A stretch of 40,922 bases of DNA from Bacteroidales bacterium (GTDB lineage Bacteria; Bacteroidota; Bacteroidia; Bacteroidales; UBA932). Position numbers and translations under genes: made by a program. Positions 38,850-40,922 of this stretch are shown here, piece after piece; position 1 is the first letter of the stretch, and the number at the start of each line of letters is the position of its first letter. Below the pieces are notes generated by a model. That model made no database searches, was not told the DNA's origin, and saw only the letters and a program-made list of their open reading frames with translations. Where the stretch lies: the NCBI GenBank assembly GCA_017614795.1, contig JAGABD010000110.1:1-40922 (forward strand), in the 5' to 3' direction.

Positions 38850-40922
38850 CTACAGGTATTCTAGATTGTCGAGCATACGGGTAATTAGTTCCCGGAAGCC
38901 GGCTTTGAAGGCATCGTTCTGCTGGTATTCGCGGTAAAGGGACATGTCACCTTTGCGCTTCTGGCGAATGACGCGGTCAATGATGATGGCCATAGCGGCT
39001 TCGACGGCTTGCTGGTCGGGGTTGCCGATAACAAGATTCTGGTAGTCGGCGTCGTTGGCAACGGCTTTGGTGATACCTACCAGCTTTTCCTTTTGGTCGT
39101 CGGGTGTGGCTTCCCAGCCGCGGAACCAGTGTTCGTTGAATTCTTTAATGATTTCGTCGAGGAGGTCTTTTTCGGGTTCGTCGGTGGGATGGGCATTAAC
39201 CATGGTGGCCTTCAGCGGATCGATGGTGGATTCGCCGGCATCGAGGACGATGGTCTCGTTGAGGGCGGTGCGGCGAAGTCCATAGGTGTTGAGGTCTACA
39301 GAATCCAGCAGGTCCTTGATGTCTTCAACGCCAGGGCCGGTGACGATGAGCTGCGGGATGAGGAGGCGAAGGAACCAGAAGAGTTTCTCCCATTCCACAA
39401 CCTCGTAGTCCATTATAGCGGCTACGCGGGAGTAGATCTTGACGAACTGCTTGCACTTCATCTTGAAGTCGGCCTTGCCGTTTTCCGGCCATTCAATTCC
39501 GTTGTTGAAACGGTCTGCGGCGCGGTCTATGATGGGAGCGAATTCGTCTGCCGGGGCTCCATGGACATAGAACTCAATAAACTGGTTCACCTCATCCATA
39601 TCGAACACTCCGAAGCTCAGGAGTGTGGCCTTGAGCTGGTGGAGGATGTTGACGTCTGTTGCTTCAGAGAGCGTGGTGGCGGTATAGAAGGGATCGAAGG
39701 CGTCCTTGATTCCTTCCTTGGTGTTGTAGAAGTCCAGGATGAAGAGGTCTTCACTGAGTTTTCCCAATTCCGGGGCAGAACGGTTTAGACGGGATAGGGC
39801 CTGCACGGCAAGCACACCGTCCAAGGGTTTGTCGATATACATCGCCGCCAGCTTGGGCTGGTCGAAGCCGGTGATGTACTTATTGGCCACCACAAGGATG
39901 CGGTTCTCGTCCTTATCGAATTCTTCAGCGGTCTTGCTATCCGGGAAGCCGTTTATCTGGGCCTCGGTATATTCACGGCCGGAAAAGTTCTTGGAACCGG
40001 AGAAGGCGATGAGGATGTTGTAGGGCAACTTTTTCTCTGCCTTAATCTCACACAGAGCCATGTAGTAGGAAATGGCGCACTCAATGTCTTTGGTAACCAC
40101 CAGGGCTTTGGCGTGGCCCTTGAGTTTGTGGTTGCGGTACATCTTGGCATCGAAATGCGTAAGCATCACTTCCGCCTTGGCACGAATGGTCTTGGGCTCC
40201 CGCTCCACATAGCGGCGCAGCATCTTCTGGGCACGCTCGGTTTCATATTCCGGATTGCCTTCTATGCTCTTGGTGAGTTCGTAGTAACTGCGGTAAGTGG
40301 TGTAGTTGGTGAGCACATCCAGGATGAATCCTTCCTCAATGGCCTGCTTCATACTATAGAGGTGGAAGGGATGGAACTTGCCTTCCTGATCCTCGGTCCC
40401 GAAGCGCTCCAGGGTCTCTTTCTTGGGCGTGGCAGTGAAGGCGAAGTACGAGCAGTTCTTGCTCATCTTGCGGTCCTTCATCAACTTTTCCAGGAGGGCG
40501 TCGGTGTCGCCACCATCCTGGTCTGCGTCTTTCTGAACAGTCGTATTCAGTTTGTCAGCGGCAATACCGGACTGGGAGGAGTGGGCCTCATCAATAATGA
40601 TGGCGAAGTTGTGGTCACTCACGTCGGCAATGGTATCGCAGATGTACGGGAACTTCTGAATGGTGGTAATGATGATGCGCTTACCCGTCTCTATGGCGGT
40701 CTTCAGTTCCTTGGAGGAATCCGCATGTGCTATGATTTTGTCGCTATGGCCGAACGCCCGGATATTTCCCGTAATCTGCTTGTCCAGCAAGCGGCGGTCG
40801 GTAACAACGATGGCGGAATCAAAGATATTCAGGTCAAGGGCTTTTGCACGCACAGCGTCCATGGATGCCGGGCAGAGACCGATGAGTTTGTAGGCCAGCC
40901 AGGTAATGGAGTTGGATTTGCC
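38850..40922 (-). CDS. hsdR: Type I restriction endonuclease subunit R (HsdR), N-terminus beyond window
   Basis: 691 codons are visible and the frame is open at the right edge, so the N-terminal nuclease domain lies outside. The fragment begins with the Walker A remnant GKSNSITWLAYKL and contains helicase motif II DEAHSSQSG, motif III AFTATPKKETLERFG, ITGFDQPKL, and motif VI ALSRLNRSAPEL. These are characteristic of the superfamily 2 DNA-translocating motor of HsdR. The C-terminal helical domain ends around LDNLEYL. HsdM and HsdS would be expected upstream, outside the window. The internal ATG at 40860-40862 is not the start. Confidence 0.93.
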   Translation of the reverse strand, partial: GKSNSITWLAYKLIGLCPASMDAVRAKALDLNIFDSAIVVTDRRLLDKQITGNIRAFGHSDKIIAHADSSKELKTAIETGKRIIITTIQKFPYICDTIADVSDHNFAIIIDEAHSSQSGIAADKLNTTVQKDADQDGGDTDALLEKLMKDRKMSKNCSYFAFTATPKKETLERFGTEDQEGKFHPFHLYSMKQAIEEGFILDVLTNYTTYRSYYELTKSIEGNPEYETERAQKMLRRYVEREPKTIRAKAEVMLTHFDAKMYRNHKLKGHAKALVVTKDIECAISYYMALCEIKAEKKLPYNILIAFSGSKNFSGREYTEAQINGFPDSKTAEEFDKDENRILVVANKYITGFDQPKLAAMYIDKPLDGVLAVQALSRLNRSAPELGKLSEDLFILDFYNTKEGIKDAFDPFYTATTLSEATDVNILHQLKATLLSFGVFDMDEVNQFIEFYVHGAPADEFAPIIDRAADRFNNGIEWPENGKADFKMKCKQFVKIYSRVAAIMDYEVVEWEKLFWFLRLLIPQLIVTGPGVEDIKDLLDSVDLNTYGLRRTALNETIVLDAGESTIDPLKATMVNAHPTDEPEKDLLDEIIKEFNEHWFRGWEATPDDQKEKLVGITKAVANDADYQNLVIGNPDQQAVEAAMAIIIDRVIRQKRKGDMSLYREYQQNDAFKAGFRELITRMLDNLEYL

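Overview
The window comes from a fairly GC-rich member of the Bacteroidales. Four things support this: repeated promoters with the Bacteroidetes -7 element TAnnTTTG (two of them complete as TTTG-N20-TAnnTTTG), a tmRNA whose tag ends in NYALAA, lipoproteins and outer-membrane proteins of Bacteroidetes type (BIG2 lipoprotein, Wzi-family capsule protein, golvesin/xanthan-lyase-like amidase), and tRNA genes without an encoded CCA. The species cannot be named from this stretch alone.

Layout. 1-5.3 kb: the 3' part of a GH31 glycosidase, a umuDC SOS mutagenesis pair, a surface lipoprotein and a degenerate M28 peptidase. 5.3-13.5 kb: a TPR protein overlapping a YycJ/WalJ-like metallo-hydrolase, then an operon of an MsbA-type ABC exporter, a VanZ-like protein and a large exported amidase. 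13.5-15.2 kb: an A+T-richer cassette of two genes, an unknown 117-aa protein and a Y1 (HUH) REP-associated-type transposase. It is bracketed by two directly repeated, nearly identical 113-bp units with elaborate internal palindromes. 15.2-15.6 kb: a three-tRNA operon (Lys-TTT, Lys-CTT, Val-CAC). 15.6-19.1 kb: a lipid/aldehyde module, with an aldehyde dehydrogenase and short-chain dehydrogenase divergent from a MarR regulator and acyl-ACP thioesterase.

19.1-35.6 kb: a long minus-strand surface-polysaccharide locus. In transcription order it holds a WecA/WbpL-like initiating transferase, the tmRNA gene ssrA, Wzx flippase, Wzy-like polymerase, three glycosyltransferases, an epimerase/reductase, Wzi, FnlA-FnlB-FnlC (UDP-L-FucNAc synthesis), a WbpM/FlaA1-type dehydratase and a nucleotidyltransferase-like protein. 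The tmRNA gene lies inside the locus, and its mature 3' end is only 14 bp from the wzx start codon.

35.6-40.9 kb: a membrane protein, an acidic tail-anchored protein, a possible peroxiredoxin remnant, two A+T-rich lipoproteins that look acquired, and the C-terminal two thirds of a type I restriction HsdR running off the right edge.

The strongest candidates for something undescribed are the transposase cassette with its 113-bp palindromic units, the ssrA-wzx junction, a UmuD with Arg in place of its catalytic Lys, and the long overlap (or frameshift) between the epimerase and wzi.
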